DNA of 25,017 nucleotides from Candidatus Avelusimicrobium stercoris (GTDB lineage: Bacteria > Elusimicrobiota > Elusimicrobia > Elusimicrobiales > Elusimicrobiaceae). The stretch's first letter is position 1, and each line of letters begins with the position of its first letter. The DNA is taken from positions 1 to 25,017 of the forward strand of contig DJFE01000018.1 in the NCBI GenBank assembly GCA_002432025.1, written 5' to 3'. The position numbers were made by a program, and so were the translations under genes. Below the pieces are notes generated by a model. The model saw only the letters and a program-made list of their open reading frames with translations. It had not been told where the DNA came from and made no database searches. This document shows, in pieces, positions 1 through 6,882 of this stretch.

Positions 1-57
1 TCTGCCGTATAAAAACGCGTATAAAAGGCCGTTTTGCTCAAATATAAAGGCCTTAAC

Positions 58-63
58 AAGGAG
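58..63 (+). promoter_or_regulatory. Shine-Dalgarno site deciding the pilin start
   Basis: AAGGAG lies 6 nt before the ATG at 70. An in-frame ATG at 34 has no such site, so translation from 70 is preferred. A third in-frame ATG at 259 would give a normal 14-residue prepilin leader but has only weak purine runs upstream in the present sequence. Confidence 0.7.
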
Positions 64-69
64 AAAAAA

Positions 70-834
70 ATGAAAGGATTTAACAAATTTTGGCGTTTTT
101 TGCCGTCATCCCCGAAGGTTTTAGTCGGGGATCCGTTGTTATCAAAAAAGGAAACGACAGATACCGGAACGCTCCACGCCGGTCAACCTTCCAGTATGGC
201 TCTTAATTTTATAAACGACAGATCCCGGATAAAGACCTTCCGGGATGACGGCTTAACAATGTTAGGCCGCACGGCTAATCATTTTTGCACAGCCGCCGGT
301 TTTACCCTCATAGAACTATTAGTCGTTGTCCTTATTATTGGCATATTGACGGCGGTGGCTGTGCCCCAGTATCAGTTGGCAGTGGATAAATCTAAATTTA
401 CATCCTATATACCACTGGTGGAGACGGTGGAAAAGGCCCAAGAAGCATATTATTTGGCAAATGGCCAGTACGCGACTTCGTTTGACCAATTGGATGTGGA
501 AATACCGAAAAACTTTACAATTAAACTGCCCAATAGTATGGGCGGAGATTGTTGGGGGGAGGGCACGGCGCTGATATGTATGAATCAATGCTATTCGTAT
601 TTGGCTCCGTGGGGCACCCAGGCGGCTATTTACTTCCGCACATACGCGCATAGCAGTTCTAACAGTAAGTTATGCGCCAAGGCAGACGCAAAACGGGCTT
701 GCATAACGGGAAGAGCGCAAGACAGTTCTCAGTTGGCCCGTTGGCGGCGGGTGTGTAACTCGTTGGGGACGGAAACTTCCCAGCGTTATGGTGGGGGTAT
801 CTTTGCTACGGAACCCACTTGGGATTTGCGCTAG
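70..834 (+). CDS. Type IV pilin-like / pseudopilin protein with repeat-extended leader
   Basis: Seen: a prepilin cleavage and helix motif, A-A-G followed by F-T-L-I-E-L-L-V-V-V-L-I-I-G, with Glu at +5 of the predicted mature protein. It is followed by A-V-P-Q-Y and a body containing several Cys (around CWGEG, ICMNQC and CNSLG). Family knowledge: such proteins are cleaved by PilD-type peptidase at the inner membrane and assembled into pili or secretion pseudopili. From the ATG at 70 the protein has 254 residues and the leader would be 77 residues, far longer than the usual 5-25. The excess comes from a palindromic repeat at 102-252. Starting at the ATG at 259 would give a 14-residue leader, MLGRTANHFCTAAG. 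The gene converges on nagA with a 2-bp gap. No other pilus gene is in the window, so the specific role is unknown. Confidence 0.85.
   Translation: MKGFNKFWRFLPSSPKVLVGDPLLSKKETTDTGTLHAGQPSSMALNFINDRSRIKTFRDDGLTMLGRTANHFCTAAGFTLIELLVVVLIIGILTAVAVPQYQLAVDKSKFTSYIPLVETVEKAQEAYYLANGQYATSFDQLDVEIPKNFTIKLPNSMGGDCWGEGTALICMNQCYSYLAPWGTQAAIYFRTYAHSSSNSKLCAKADAKRACITGRAQDSSQLARWRRVCNSLGTETSQRYGGGIFATEPTWDLR
102..252 (+). repeat. In-frame palindromic repeat element inside the pilin leader
   Basis: The ends are a perfect 10-bp inverted repeat, GCCGTCATCC (102-111) and GGATGACGGC (243-252). Inside are three arms of one repeat family: 105-140 forward, 153-200 reversed and 214-249 reversed. Each arm folds as a hairpin: ATCCCCGA 108-115 with TCGGGGAT 125-132; ACCGG 163-167 with CCGGT 179-183; ATCCCGG 222-228 with CCGGGAT 240-246. 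Related arms occur at 24676-24963. The direct repeat TTAACAA at 80-86 and 253-259 flanks the segment and might be a target duplication, though another copy sits at 53-59. The element is open in the pilin frame. Confidence 0.8.
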
Positions 835-836
835 TT

Positions 837-1976
837 TTATTGCTTTTTCCCGCCTAAAAAGACGGCTTGCAAATTTAGTTGCGGATCCAAAAGCACAATA
901 TCCGCCGCAAAGCCTTCTTCCAGCCGCCCTTTGTTGGACACGTCTAATAAGCGAGCGGCGTTGGTACTCGTCAGTTGTACGGCCTCAGCGGGCGTGTAGC
1001 CAAAGGCCACCAAATTTTTAAAGGCCTGCGCCATTGTCAGCGCGGAGCCCGCAATTACCTTGTCTGTTTTGCGCTTCCAAACGCCGCCGTCCAAAATAAC
1101 CTCTTCCCCGTTGGCAATAAACGGTCCGTCCGTAAGCCCGGTGGGTTTTAGGGCGTCGGTAATTGCCACAATATTTTCAAGCGGTTTTACCTGGCGCAAA
1201 AAGCCGACCACGTCCGGGTGGACGTGTACGCCGTCGGCGATGATTTCGCAGGAAATTTCCGGGTGCATCAGCACTGCTCCGGCGGCTCCGGGGGCCCGGT
1301 GGTTAAATCCGCTCATCGCATTAAATAAATGTGTGGCGTGTTTTACGCCTTGTTGGGCTCCGCGCAAAAATTCGTCGTAGGTGGCGTTTGTGTGCCCGCC
1401 CTGTACCAAAATTCCGTGCGCCAAACAAAAATCAATAATAGGGCTAATCCCGGGCAATTCCGGGGCCAGGGTAATATTAGTAATATGCCCTTGGGCCGCT
1501 TCGTACAGGCGTTCCATATCGGCTAATTGCGGGGGGACAATGTCCTGCGGTTTCATTACGCCTGGTTTTTTAGGGGAAATAAAGGGTCCCTCCAAGTGAA
1601 ACCCGATAATTTGTGCACCCGTTTCCCGCCCCAGTGCCGGAAGCAAAGTTTTTAAAAGGGCTTCCATTTCGTGCGGATGTGCGCAATAGAGGGTGGGGCA
1701 GAAGGCGCTTACGCCGTATTTGGCTAGTTTTTTGGACATTTCAAGCAAATCGTCCACCGTGGCATTTTCGGGCCCGTGCCCGGCAAATCCGTGGATATGC
1801 GGGTCAATAAACCCCGGCACGGCAAGCGCGCCTTGGGCGTTAAAAACCGGCACATTGGGCAGCGGGGTTTCGTCCGTAATAATTTGTTTGATTTTGCCGC
1901 CTGAAAGCCACAGCGTGGCCGGACGGATTTCACCCGCCAGCACCGCGCGCGTATCGGTAATTAGTAAATCTTGCAT
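837..1976 (-). CDS. nagA: N-acetylglucosamine-6-phosphate deacetylase
   Basis: Hydrolyses GlcNAc-6-phosphate to glucosamine-6-phosphate and acetate in the cytoplasm. The 379 residues match the usual family length (about 380). Amidohydrolase landmarks are in order: PGFIDPHIHG at 54-63 (H60-x-H62), HLEGPF at 127-132 with metal ligand E129, GGHTNA with H195, HATHLFNAM at 213-221 with H216, and ITDA with catalytic D274. The HxH pair is intact, whereas the E. coli enzyme has Q-x-N there (family knowledge). The ATG follows the nagB stop by 1 bp, and its ribosome site AGAGGAA lies in the last nagB codons, so the two are probably translationally coupled. It is the last gene of the GlcNAc operon and converges on the pilin gene. 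No terminator hairpin was recognised in the 2-bp gap. Confidence 0.96.
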   Translation of the reverse strand: MQDLLITDTRAVLAGEIRPATLWLSGGKIKQIITDETPLPNVPVFNAQGALAVPGFIDPHIHGFAGHGPENATVDDLLEMSKKLAKYGVSAFCPTLYCAHPHEMEALLKTLLPALGRETGAQIIGFHLEGPFISPKKPGVMKPQDIVPPQLADMERLYEAAQGHITNITLAPELPGISPIIDFCLAHGILVQGGHTNATYDEFLRGAQQGVKHATHLFNAMSGFNHRAPGAAGAVLMHPEISCEIIADGVHVHPDVVGFLRQVKPLENIVAITDALKPTGLTDGPFIANGEEVILDGGVWKRKTDKVIAGSALTMAQAFKNLVAFGYTPAEAVQLTSTNAARLLDVSNKGRLEEGFAADIVLLDPQLNLQAVFLGGKKQ

Positions 1977-1977
1977 A

Positions 1978-2796
1978 TTATTCCTCTATGTTTAGTGTCC
2001 AATGCGCCCCGGCGGGAGCGGCGGCCATTTGCTCGGCCAGTTGGCCTTTAAAGGGTTCCGGCAGTTGGGCACACGCTTCGGGGTCCGCCAGCAGGGTGGC
2101 GTGCGGGTGGAGTTTTAAGGCCGTAATGGGCCAATTTAAATCCTTGCCCGGGGCGGCCAAATGGGCCACGGCTTCGGCCTTTTTGGCGCCGGAAACCAAA
2201 AATAACACTTCTTTGGCATCCGTTACCGTGCCGATACCTACGGACAGAGCCTGCTTGGGCACGCGGTGCGGATCGTTTAAAAAGAAGCGGGAATTGGCCT
2301 CTATGGTGCTGGGGGTTAAATTAACAAGCCTTGTGCGGGTGTTAAAGGCCGAGCCGGGCTCGTTAAAGGCGATGTGCCCGTTGCGCCCTACGCCGCCCAA
2401 AAATAAATCAATCCCGCCCAGCGCGGCAATAGCGGCCTCATATTGGGTGCACTCTTGGGCTAAATCCTTGGCTTGGCCGTTTAAAATATGGGTATTTTCG
2501 GGCTGTAAATCCACCTCGTCAAACAAATTGCGGTGCATATAACTGTGGTAACTTTGTGGGTGGTCCAGTGGCAGGCCGACATATTCGTCCATATTAAACG
2601 TAACCACATTTTTAAAGGATAATAAGCGGTTTTTGTAGAACAGCCGCAAATTGGCGTACATATCCACCACGGTGCCGCCCGTCGGTAAGCCCAGCACAAA
2701 GGGCTTCTTGGGCATCGGCGCAAAGGCGTTAATTTTTTCCTTGATGTACGCCGCCGCCCACAAACCTAAATTCATTTTGGTTACCACTAAACGCAT
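1978..2796 (-). CDS. nagB: Glucosamine-6-phosphate deaminase
   Basis: Converts glucosamine-6-phosphate to fructose-6-phosphate and ammonia, the step after NagA. It has 272 residues (E. coli enzyme 266). Motifs: substrate-binding GLPTGGT at 36-42, FNMDEYVGL with general base D70, GGVGRNGHIAFNEP at 134-147 with H141 and E146, and ANSRFF. At the position of E. coli D141 the residue is N139; as I recall this is normal in the shorter, non-allosteric Firmicutes-type enzymes, so I do not read it as inactivation. The N-terminus MRLVVTKMNLGLWAA aligns with the family start. A weak ribosome site (AGGGG) lies 9 nt upstream of the ATG. It lies 12 bp downstream of nagE. Confidence 0.96.
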   Translation of the reverse strand: MRLVVTKMNLGLWAAAYIKEKINAFAPMPKKPFVLGLPTGGTVVDMYANLRLFYKNRLLSFKNVVTFNMDEYVGLPLDHPQSYHSYMHRNLFDEVDLQPENTHILNGQAKDLAQECTQYEAAIAALGGIDLFLGGVGRNGHIAFNEPGSAFNTRTRLVNLTPSTIEANSRFFLNDPHRVPKQALSVGIGTVTDAKEVLFLVSGAKKAEAVAHLAAPGKDLNWPITALKLHPHATLLADPEACAQLPEPFKGQLAEQMAAAPAGAHWTLNIEE

Positions 2797-2808
2797 ATAT
2801 AAAAACCC

Positions 2809-4260
2809 CTATTTTAAATACTTTTTTATTTCGTCGGAAAGCAAATCCGCCTCCGGCCCGATGACTACCTGTACGATGCCGCTTCCTGCGTTTACCACCC
2901 CGCGCGCCCCCAGTTGTTTAAGCGTGTTTGCATCCACCTTGGCAGAGTCTTTTACTTCCAGGCGCAAACGCGTGGCGCACGCATCCAGCGATAAAATATT
3001 ATCCCTTCCGCCCAAGGCCTGTATATACTTTTCTCCGCGGGAACGCGGTGCGTTTGTTTGTGGCTGTTGGACAGCCGTCGCGGATTCTGCTTCTTGGGCG
3101 GGTTCCGGCGCCTTGGTTGCAACGGTTTCGCGCCCCGGGGTAAGCAAGTTCCACTTAGTAATGGCGTAGTAAAACACAAAATAATAAAGCACGCCATACA
3201 CAAGCCCCACCGGGATCAGCCGCCAACCGTTTGTGCCGAGCCCGTAACTGAGCAGATAGTCAAAAAGTCCGGCGGAAAAGGTGAAGCCGAGTTTCACTTG
3301 CAGTAAATTCATTACCACCAGCGACAACCCCGTAAGCACTGCGTGCAATACATACAGCGGAAACGCCAAAAACATAAACGAAAATTCAATCGGCTCCGTA
3401 ATCCCGGTTAAAAAGGACGTCAACGCCATAGAGAGTAACAGCCCGGCGGTGGCTTTTTTGCGGGCGGTGTCAGCGGCTTTAATCATCGCCAGGCACGCGG
3501 CGGGCAGGCCGAACATCATTACCGGAAAGAAACCCGCCATAAAGGTCCCGGCGGTGGGGTCTCCCGCAAAAAAGCGGGTCAAATCCCCGTGCACCAGCGT
3601 GCTTACGCCGTTTTGGACGGTGGCAAAATCGCCGAATTGGAACCAAACCAAATTATTTAAAATGTGGTGCAAACCGAGCGGAATTAGCAGGCGGTTAGCC
3701 AGCCCATAGAAGAACAGCCCAATACTGCCCGAGGAAATCGTCCAGTTGCCAAACGCGCTGATACCGTGCCCGATAGGCGGCCACACAAAGTAAAACACGC
3801 ACGCGAGCAGTAAACATACCGCGCCCGTAACAATCGGCACGAAGCGTTTTCCGCCAAAGAAGGCCAAATAGGGGGGAAGCGCGATATTTTTGTATTTATT
3901 GTATAAGCACCCGGCCACCGCACCCGTAATAATGCCGCCCAAAATATCCATATTGATAGACGGGTCCAAGGTTTTTAAGGTGGCGGTTAAAATCACATAC
4001 CCCACAAAGGCGGCCAAGGCGGCGGCTCCGTGGTTTTCTTCGGCGAACCCGACGGCTACGCCGATGGCAAAGATAATGGGCAAATTGGTAAAAACGGCCC
4101 CGCCCGCCTGCGAAATAAAGGCAATATTAAGTAAGTCCGGCTGCCCGAGGCGCAGGAGCAGGCCCGCAATCGACAGGACGGCAATCGGCAACATAAGGGC
4201 CTTGCCCAAACGCACTAAAAACTTACCAACAGCGGCGCAAGATTGTTTCAATTTTTCCAT
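2809..4260 (-). CDS. nagE: PTS N-acetylglucosamine permease EIIBC
   Basis: Inner-membrane permease that imports and phosphorylates GlcNAc (glucose/GlcNAc EIIC family). The EIIC domain covers about residues 1-370, with many hydrophobic segments, the LGLHHILNN motif at 195-203 and the ITEPIEF loop at 287-293. A linker rich in Ala, Pro, Glu and Gln follows (about 376-408). The EIIB domain is at about 410-483, with the phosphorylated cysteine in LDACATRLRL (C428). E. coli NagE carries a C-terminal EIIA; here EIIA is absent and sits in the upstream gene product instead. The ribosome site AAGGAG precedes the ATG by 5 nt. The upstream nagF stop is only 12 bp away. GlcNAc rather than glucose is inferred from linkage to nagA and nagB. 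Confidence 0.93.
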   Translation of the reverse strand: MEKLKQSCAAVGKFLVRLGKALMLPIAVLSIAGLLLRLGQPDLLNIAFISQAGGAVFTNLPIIFAIGVAVGFAEENHGAAALAAFVGYVILTATLKTLDPSINMDILGGIITGAVAGCLYNKYKNIALPPYLAFFGGKRFVPIVTGAVCLLLACVFYFVWPPIGHGISAFGNWTISSGSIGLFFYGLANRLLIPLGLHHILNNLVWFQFGDFATVQNGVSTLVHGDLTRFFAGDPTAGTFMAGFFPVMMFGLPAACLAMIKAADTARKKATAGLLLSMALTSFLTGITEPIEFSFMFLAFPLYVLHAVLTGLSLVVMNLLQVKLGFTFSAGLFDYLLSYGLGTNGWRLIPVGLVYGVLYYFVFYYAITKWNLLTPGRETVATKAPEPAQEAESATAVQQPQTNAPRSRGEKYIQALGGRDNILSLDACATRLRLEVKDSAKVDANTLKQLGARGVVNAGSGIVQVVIGPEADLLSDEIKKYLK

Positions 4261-4272
4261 AAATTCTCCTTG

Positions 4273-6765
4273 TTACAGGGCAAAATGTTTGCGGCCCAAG
4301 GCGCGCACTTCCTGCGCCGAGGATAACTCCAAGGCCTGCGCGGCAATTTGTGCGCATTGTTGGCGGTTCAAACGGCGGATTAGCGCCTTTATCTGGGCAA
4401 TATTTTTGATTCCGGCGGCCAGTTCGCTTACGCCTAACCCGATTAAAAAGGGCACGGCGGAAAGGTCGCCCGCCATTGCACCGCACACCGCCACGGAACG
4501 GCTGTATTTTTGGGCTCCTTGGCAGGTGAGCGAAATAAGTTTTAAAACGGCTGGGTGGAGCGGGTCCGCCTGCGCGCTTAATATTTTATGTCCGCGGTCA
4601 ATCGCCAGCGTGTATTGCGTTAAATCGTTAGTGCCGATAGAAAAGAAATCGGCGTGCTTGGCCAGTTGTGCGCTTGTGAGCGCGGCGGAGGGGACCTCTA
4701 TCATCGCGCCTGTCTGTACGGCTTCTTGCAGGCCTAATTGGGCGGCTTCTTGGGCGATTAAATCTTTAAAAAAGACAATTTCGTCCGCAAAGGTTACCAT
4801 TGGCAGCATTATGCGCACTTGGGACAGCGGCGTAAGGCGCAAAAGTGCGCGGATTTGCGTTCTAAAAAACGCTTCGTTGCGCTTAAACGCGCGGATGCCG
4901 CGTATGCCTACAATGGGATTATCCTCGGGCGAAATTTGCACAAACGGCAGGGGTTTGTCGCCTCCCGCATCCAGCAGGCGGAACGTAACGGGACGGCCCT
5001 TGCAGGCGTTTAAGGTTTCCTGATAGACGGACAACTGTTCGTCCTCGCTGGGCGCGTCGGCGCGGTGGTTAAACAAAAATTCGGTGCGTACTAAGCCTAA
5101 ACCCTCGGCTCCGTTTTGGGCGGCCAAGGCGGCTTCCTGCGGGGTGGAGACATTGCCCAGCACCGCAATATGCACGCCGTCTTGCGTGAGGGCGGGTTCC
5201 TGTGCTTGGGAAGACGCCGCTTGCAAAAGGGCCTGCTCCTTTTGGTGGGTGGCTTCAAAATCTTTTAGTTGCTCGGGCGTGGGATTGATGAGTGCCTTGC
5301 CGTCGTCCGCGTACAAGAGAACGGTTATCCCGTCCGGGATTTGGAGCACTCCTTCCCCGGCGTTTACCACGGCGGGGAGCCCCATATTGCGCAGTAAAAT
5401 ACCCGCGTGCGCGGTGGGCGAGCCGTGCGCCAAGATTACACCTGCGGCGGTACCGGACAAATGGGAAACCTCGGAGGGGAGTAATTCCTCGGCTATTAAA
5501 ATGCACCCTTGGGGCAGTTTCGGCAAAGCGTATTTCTGCCCGCTCAGCCGCCACAAAAGGGAGCGGCGCAAGTCCTTAATATCGGCAATGCGCTCCATTA
5601 AAAAGCGGTTTTTGGTCTTTTTTAAAATATCAATGCTCGTGCGGACGGCTTCGTTTACGGCATAAGAGGCCGTTTTGCCGCGGGCGACTGCGTCCAGGGC
5701 GGTTTGGCGCAAAAGCGGGTCTTGCAACAGCCCCAAATGAGCGGCCAAAATATCCTGCGTGGTTTTGTGCGTTTCGGCGGCGATTTTAGCCTGCGTTTCG
5801 GCGGTTTCTTCCTCCAACGCGGCGGCCAGCGCGTTGCGCTCGTCCTGTGGGTTTTGGGCGTTTTCCTCGTACAAGGCGTCTTGCGGTTTAAAAAGGAAGG
5901 CCTTCCCTTGGGCTAGGCCCCCGCAGGCGCACAGACCCGATATTTGCACGGCGGCAGAAAAATCCACCGGGTTTTGGGGCTTATCGGCAGGAGCAACGGA
6001 GGTGGCGGAAACTTGTTCGCCAAAGGCGTTTTTAAAGCCTTGTTCTACTTGGGTTAAAAAGGTTTTGGCTTCGCTTTCCGGCCCGCCCGCCTTTACCGTT
6101 ACTTGGCTGCCATATTCTAATGCAAGGCCCATAATGCCTACCACACTTTTACCGTCGGCGGTTTTATCCCCATAGCAAATTTGTACTGGATAAGCATATC
6201 CGGCGGACAAGCGTGCCAGCACCCCGGCGGGGCGTGCGTGCAAACCGTTGGCATTTAACACGGTAAAGGGCCCGCCCACCGTAAAGGTTTGGGGGACTTC
6301 CCCGGCCGCGTGCGCACCGGGTACGGAAACTGTAAAAAGTTCCGCGCCCGTTTTTACCAGTTCCTTGGCGGAGCGTTGCACCTTGGCATCCGCCGGAGCG
6401 GTTACTACGAGCATAACGAGCGAACTGGCGGCCTTGGCAAGCGCTGCGTGGGAAAATTTTAAAAGAGGTTGGCCTTTTTTAACCGTGTCGCCCTCTTTGG
6501 CAAGGGGAGTAAAACCTTCGCCTTTTAAAGAAACCGTTTCCAGCCCGACGTGGATTAAAATTTCTATTCCGTTTTGGGCAATTACCAGCGCGTGTAAGGC
6601 TTTGTTAAAATTGATGATTTTTCCGTCCATTGGGGCGAAGATAGTGTCTCCGGCGGGGTCTAGGGCGATTCCGTCGCCCAGCATACGCTCGCTGAATACG
6701 GGGTCGGGTACTTGTTCCAGCGGTACAACGGCGCCGTCAAGGGGCGCAAAAACGGTTAAAGGCAT
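4273..6765 (-). CDS. nagF: EIIA-HPr-Enzyme I multiphosphoryl transfer protein (GlcNAc PTS)
   Basis: One 830-residue chain carries all soluble PTS components. The EIIA(Glc-type) domain is at about 1-150, with phospho-His H72 in ILIHVGLETVSLKGEGF and helper His H58. HPr is at about 163-250, with H176 in NANGLHARPAG and a Ser (S207) at the Ser46-like position in GKSVVGIMGL. Enzyme I is at about 275-830, with phospho-His H453 in HGSPTAHAGIL, R560 in GLVRTEF, LDAGGDKPLPF, EVPSA, GTNDLTQYTLA and catalytic C761 in CGAMAG. The order matches NagF of Pseudomonas (family knowledge). Predicted relay: PEP to H453, H176, H72, then C428 of NagE. AAGGAG at 6775-6780 sets the start. It is the first gene of the operon, with its own -10 box. 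Confidence 0.94.
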   Translation of the reverse strand: MPLTVFAPLDGAVVPLEQVPDPVFSERMLGDGIALDPAGDTIFAPMDGKIINFNKALHALVIAQNGIEILIHVGLETVSLKGEGFTPLAKEGDTVKKGQPLLKFSHAALAKAASSLVMLVVTAPADAKVQRSAKELVKTGAELFTVSVPGAHAAGEVPQTFTVGGPFTVLNANGLHARPAGVLARLSAGYAYPVQICYGDKTADGKSVVGIMGLALEYGSQVTVKAGGPESEAKTFLTQVEQGFKNAFGEQVSATSVAPADKPQNPVDFSAAVQISGLCACGGLAQGKAFLFKPQDALYEENAQNPQDERNALAAALEEETAETQAKIAAETHKTTQDILAAHLGLLQDPLLRQTALDAVARGKTASYAVNEAVRTSIDILKKTKNRFLMERIADIKDLRRSLLWRLSGQKYALPKLPQGCILIAEELLPSEVSHLSGTAAGVILAHGSPTAHAGILLRNMGLPAVVNAGEGVLQIPDGITVLLYADDGKALINPTPEQLKDFEATHQKEQALLQAASSQAQEPALTQDGVHIAVLGNVSTPQEAALAAQNGAEGLGLVRTEFLFNHRADAPSEDEQLSVYQETLNACKGRPVTFRLLDAGGDKPLPFVQISPEDNPIVGIRGIRAFKRNEAFFRTQIRALLRLTPLSQVRIMLPMVTFADEIVFFKDLIAQEAAQLGLQEAVQTGAMIEVPSAALTSAQLAKHADFFSIGTNDLTQYTLAIDRGHKILSAQADPLHPAVLKLISLTCQGAQKYSRSVAVCGAMAGDLSAVPFLIGLGVSELAAGIKNIAQIKALIRRLNRQQCAQIAAQALELSSAQEVRALGRKHFAL

Positions 6766-6792
6766 AGTGAAATACTCCTTAGAATTACTTTC

Positions 6793-6798
6793 ATTATA
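6793..6798 (-). promoter_or_regulatory. -10 box of the nagFEBA operon
   Basis: On the minus strand a perfect TATAAT lies 27 nt before the nagF ATG, with AAGGAG (6775-6780) between them, giving a predicted leader of about 20 nt. No good -35 hexamer is seen 16-18 nt upstream, so an activator may be needed. The position between the preceding terminator and nagF supports a promoter here. Confidence 0.55.
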
Positions 6799-6833
6799 GT
6801 ATATTCGCAGGAGTTTTTTATACGGATTTACAT

Positions 6834-6868
6834 AAAAAATCCCGGCTTGGCGAAAACCAAACCGGGAT
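6834..6868 (-). terminator. Rho-independent terminator after the alpha-2-macroglobulin gene
   Basis: Read on the minus strand: a 12-bp stem, ATCCCGGTTTGG with CCAAGCCGGGAT (6857-6868 and 6839-6850), one G-T wobble, a 6-nt loop and a run of T. It starts 14 bp after the stop of the upstream gene and insulates it from the nag operon. Confidence 0.9.
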
Positions 6869-6882
6869 AGGTAAAAACAGGC

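Noticed and set aside
2388..2400. Loss of the catalytic Asp in NagB (Asn at residue 139)
   Set aside because: Asn at this position is, to my knowledge, the normal residue in shorter active NagB enzymes; all other catalytic residues are present.
3890..5023. Long plus-strand open frame (377 codons) opposite nagE and nagF
   Set aside because: It runs antisense across two well-supported genes, has odd composition (Ala, Ser, Arg, Lys, Pro rich) and no family resemblance; a shadow of GC-rich coding sequence.
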